This document shows positions 41,431 to 44,024 of a DNA stretch of 44,024 nt, piece by piece. This DNA is from an uncultured Clostridia bacterium (GTDB lineage Bacteria > Bacillota > Clostridia > Oscillospirales > Oscillospiraceae). The number at the start of each line of letters is the position of its first letter. Positions within the stretch are counted from its first letter, which is position 1. The DNA is taken from contig CAKNRQ010000020.1 in assembly GCA_930990965.1 (NCBI GenBank), positions 1 through 44,024 on the forward strand, written 5' to 3'. The notes under the pieces are model-generated. The model was given only the letters and a program-made list of their open reading frames with translations, searched no databases and was not told the origin of the DNA. A program made the position numbers and the translations under genes.

Positions 41431-43140
41431 CTATTTCACCGCCGGCATGGCGATAATCTTCTTCACATCCCCGGGCGCGAGTTTTATCACCCTCCGGTCA
41501 TAAGTTATGAGCCCGTTGAGCTCGCCTTCCACGTCGGTGAGCTGAGTGTAAACCGCGGCGGCCAAACCCTGCATGCAGCCGGGCCGTATCTGTCCGTCGT
41601 AGAGCAGCGTGAGCGCGCGGCGATACTTGTCCTGGGACGTGAACTTCTTGTAGCCGAACGGCTTCACATCCGCGGTGTGGCCCTCTATGGGCAGGGCATA
41701 GCCGCCGAACTCGCTGAGCACAACGCAGCGCCCGTGCTTGTCCGGCTTGTACTTGTACTCGTCGAAGTAGACGTGCAGGCTGCGCAGCTCGCCCGAGCCC
41801 TGGTCGTGCCAGCCGCTGGTGCGGTCTATTATGCGCGTGGAGTCTATGTCCAGCACCGCCTCGGCACAGCGATCCGAGTCAAATTGCCCCCAGCCTTCGT
41901 TGAAGATAACCCAGGCCACCACGCTGGGGCTGTTGTAGAGGTGTGACACCATGTCAAGCAGCTCCTCCCTGAACTCCTCGCGTCCGGCCTCTTCGCGGCG
42001 GGCGAATTTTGCGTACTTGTTGTCGGCGCTGTTTGCACCAGTGAGCAGCGGCGCGCTCACCACGGTTGCTGAGTATTTGCCGCCGCCGTTCGGCATGTCC
42101 TGCCAGACCAGCATACCAAGCCTGTCGCAGTGGTAATACCAGCGCGCCGGTTCCACCTTGACGTGCTTGCGCAGCATATTGAAACCCATGGCCTTGGCCG
42201 CCACTATGTCGAAGGCAAGTGCCTCGTCGCTGGGCGCTGTGTAGAGCCCGTCGGGCCACCAGCCCTGGTCGAGCACTCCATTCTGGAAATACGGCTTGCC
42301 GTTGAGCATCAGTCGCTTTATACCGTTCCGGTCCTCGCCCACGCTCACACTGCGCAGGGCGAAATAGCTCTCCACTCTGTCATCGCCAAGCGAGAGCTCA
42401 ATGTTGTACAAATACGGCTTCTCTGGCGTCCAGGGCTTGACTTCCCTCAGCTTCAGCAGCGCGGGCGTCCCCGCCTCAAAGTCGTAGGTATCACCGTCTA
42501 TCACGGCGTGTACTATGCCTTCACCGCCGCAGCTTATCTCCACAGCGCCGTCCTCGAGGTGCGGCGTTATGAAGAGGGAGTCTATGTAGTTATCCGGCAC
42601 ACTCTCGCACCAGACCGTCTGCCAGATGCCGCTCACCGGGCTGTACCAGATGCCGCCCGGCTTGAGCTTCTGCTTTCCGCGCGTGTGGTAGCCGCGGTCC
42701 GTCTCGTCCGTCACACGTACCACGAGGCAGTTCTCACCCTCGCAGAGCAAGTCCGTTATGTCCGCGGCAAAAGGCAGATACCCGCCGGTGTGTACGCAGG
42801 CGTCCTGACCGTTCACCCAGACCCGGGCCACCTGGTCAGCCGCTCCGAAGTGCAGCAGGACCCGTCCCACGTTGAAGCCCTCCGGCAGCTCGAACTCGCG
42901 CCTGTACCAGAGATATTCCCCCGGCTGCAGCACCCGGCCCACGCCTGACAGCTCGCTCTCCGGCGCAAAGGGTACGACGATCTCCCCGTCGTAGTCCTCC
43001 GGCTCAGCGTTTACCGTGGTAATTGCATAGCTCCACACGCCGTTGAGATTCAAGTAGCTGTCGCGCTTGAGCTGCGGCCTCGGGTACTCCTGCAGAGGCC
43101 GCTCCCTGTCGAGCGCCTCTCCCCACTTCGTCATCAGCAT
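41431..43140 (-). CDS. Glycoside hydrolase family 2 protein (beta-galactosidase/glucuronidase type)
   Basis: A 569-residue glycosidase. An N-terminal sugar-binding jelly roll (LNGVWSYAI, YRREFELPEGFNVGRVLLHF, VWVNGQDACVHTGGYLPF) is followed by an immunoglobulin-like domain and a TIM barrel. In the barrel, YFQNGVLDQGWWPDGLYTAP, NMLRKHVKVEPARWYYHCDR and VIFNEGWGQFD give the acid/base Glu, and VLSEFGGYALP the nucleophile Glu. It has no signal peptide, so it should act in the cytoplasm on imported oligosaccharides. ATG 43140 has GGAGGT 7 nt upstream. It is shorter than LacZ (lacks domain 5), like many gut GH2 enzymes. No transporter is adjacent; the substrate is unresolved. Confidence 0.92.
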   Translation of the reverse strand: MLMTKWGEALDRERPLQEYPRPQLKRDSYLNLNGVWSYAITTVNAEPEDYDGEIVVPFAPESELSGVGRVLQPGEYLWYRREFELPEGFNVGRVLLHFGAADQVARVWVNGQDACVHTGGYLPFAADITDLLCEGENCLVVRVTDETDRGYHTRGKQKLKPGGIWYSPVSGIWQTVWCESVPDNYIDSLFITPHLEDGAVEISCGGEGIVHAVIDGDTYDFEAGTPALLKLREVKPWTPEKPYLYNIELSLGDDRVESYFALRSVSVGEDRNGIKRLMLNGKPYFQNGVLDQGWWPDGLYTAPSDEALAFDIVAAKAMGFNMLRKHVKVEPARWYYHCDRLGMLVWQDMPNGGGKYSATVVSAPLLTGANSADNKYAKFARREEAGREEFREELLDMVSHLYNSPSVVAWVIFNEGWGQFDSDRCAEAVLDIDSTRIIDRTSGWHDQGSGELRSLHVYFDEYKYKPDKHGRCVVLSEFGGYALPIEGHTADVKPFGYKKFTSQDKYRRALTLLYDGQIRPGCMQGLAAAVYTQLTDVEGELNGLITYDRRVIKLAPGDVKKIIAMPAVK

Positions 43141-43189
43141 CGGCTAACCTCCATTCATGCGGCCATGGCCGCCGCCTATTCTTATGTTT

Positions 43190-43219
43190 ATTTTACACCA
43201 GACCCGGGCCGCTTGCCAA
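43190..43219 (-). promoter_or_regulatory. Promoter of the GH2 gene
   Basis: On the minus strand TTGGCA (43219-43214), 18 nt, TAAAAT (43195-43190). Confidence 0.55.
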
Positions 43220-43383
43220 GCCGTTAAACGTCCAAAAGTTCATGCGTGCCACAAATAATGTAAAGTTGAGTACGTATGATGTAGTATGTACCAATATATG
43301 CTATTAATCCTGCATTCGTTAATCATTTCGCAAGCTTGTTAAGAAAAAGTCTTGGAAAAATGGTGTATTTGAATCATATTTGC

Positions 43384-43412
43384 TGGACACAAAATGACAA
43401 ACGTGATACTAT
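43384..43412 (+). promoter_or_regulatory. Promoter of the rnf operon
   Basis: TGGACA (43384-43389), 17 nt, TACTAT (43407-43412) with TGA directly before it (extended -10). The preceding AT-rich stretch 43230-43380 holds nothing else recognised. Confidence 0.7.
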
Positions 43413-43446
43413 TATTTAGCTGTAAGTTCTACGAGAGGTGATGCTC

Positions 43447-44024
43447 ATGCCCTATAAGTATTACGGCGGTGTTCACCCGGACTATGCTAAGACCGCCAGC
43501 AAGACCCCAGTGCGGCCTATAGCTCCGCCAAAACAGGTCGTTTTGCCGATGGTACAGCACATCGGCGCGCCTGACCAACCCACGGTAAAGGTGGGGGATA
43601 CCGTAACTGTGGGTCAGGTCATAGGTACTAACGACGCCCCCGTCTCCGCACCCATTCACGCCACCGTCTCCGGAACCGTAGTAGCGGTAGAGCCCAGACG
43701 TCACATGCTGGGCGATATGGTCATGTCTGTCGTTATAGAAAACGACTTCCAGGATACCCCCTGCGAAGACATGAAGCCGCTTACGGCCGAGCAGATGAAG
43801 GACCCCGACGCCATCATCCAGCGTATCCGTGACGCCGGTGTAGTCGGTATGGGCGGCGCAATGTTCCCGACCGCTTTCAAAATCCAGGGCGCACGCGGTA
43901 AGGTTGACACCCTCATCATTAATGGCGCCGAGTGCGAGCCCTATCTCTGCGGCGACCACCGCACCATGCTCGAGCACCCCGAGGAGCTCCTCAAGGGTAT
44001 TGAACTAGTGCGTATCGCCCACGG
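43447..44024 (+). CDS. rnfC: Electron transport complex subunit RnfC (partial, runs off right edge)
   Basis: The N-terminal 192 residues of RnfC, the iron-sulfur/FMN subunit of the Rnf ferredoxin:NAD+ oxidoreductase that pumps Na+ or H+. The start MPYKYYGGVHPDY is followed by PPKQVVLPMVQHIGAPDQP, a lipoyl-like barrel (VKVGDTVTVGQVIGTNDAPV, SAPIHATVSGTV), then DAGVVGMGGAMFPTAFKI and INGAECEPYLCGDHR, the flavin/NAD site shared with NuoF. ATG 43447 is used because AGAGGTG ends right at the earlier ATG 43441. RnfC is first in clostridial rnfCDGEAB operons, so the rest should follow to the right. Confidence 0.95.
   Translation, partial: MPYKYYGGVHPDYAKTASKTPVRPIAPPKQVVLPMVQHIGAPDQPTVKVGDTVTVGQVIGTNDAPVSAPIHATVSGTVVAVEPRRHMLGDMVMSVVIENDFQDTPCEDMKPLTAEQMKDPDAIIQRIRDAGVVGMGGAMFPTAFKIQGARGKVDTLIINGAECEPYLCGDHRTMLEHPEELLKGIELVRIAH

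Noticed and set aside
41163..41946. Forward open frames over the repeat region and across the GH2 gene
   Set aside because: They are antisense to the GH2 gene or cover repeats and hairpins, with no ribosome site and no recognisable protein.

Overview
The window looks like a chromosomal segment of an endospore-forming, anaerobic, high-GC Clostridia member, most likely an Oscillospiraceae-type gut bacterium. The basis is the hprK-murB-rapZ-glmR-whiA-dnaE cluster, dipicolinate synthase genes (dpaAB), the start of an Rnf operon, class II GlyRS of the Gram-positive kind, and GC-rich codon use throughout. No species call is made.

Positions 1-~7300 hold an integrative and mobilizable element. It carries a type I methyltransferase start at the left edge (hsdM, reading leftward), a sigma-70-like/XRE regulator pair (leftward), then rightward a CHC2 zinc-finger primase, a P4/D5-type helicase, a run of consecutive stem-loops, a pMV158-like oriT, a MobV relaxase, a Tn916-type excisionase and a Tn916-type tyrosine integrase. 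Tandem TTTACGACACT repeats follow the integrase. The left end was not found and is probably outside the window.

Positions 7400-24000 are core chromosome: low-molecular-weight phosphatase, a membrane-anchored leucine-rich-repeat protein, an M29 aminopeptidase, GlyRS, NAD synthetase (glutaminase domain apparently without its catalytic Cys), a VOC protein, ribosomal protein L28, and the hprK-murB-rapZ-glmR-whiA-dnaE operon. Positions 24000-31500 hold a P-type cation ATPase behind a yybP-ykoY (Mn2+) riboswitch, an Lsa/CplR-like ABC-F gene behind a leader-peptide attenuator, dpaAB, thyA and folA.

Positions 31600-40800 hold a GNAT acetyltransferase, an ECF sigma/anti-sigma pair, a VanY-like carboxypeptidase divergent from an MBL hydrolase-Nudix pair, a TetR regulator, a three-gene translationally coupled operon (small coiled-coil protein, FtsH, HdeD-like membrane protein), and two flavodoxin-like reductases divergent from an HxlR regulator.

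Positions 40780-41430 contain no convincing protein gene but hold a roughly 270-nt strongly structured RNA candidate flanked by near-identical 25-bp direct repeats and followed by a perfect 12-bp hairpin. It looks like an ORF-less HEARO/omega-RNA-like element and is the most unusual object here. A GH2 glycosidase and the start of rnfC close the window.
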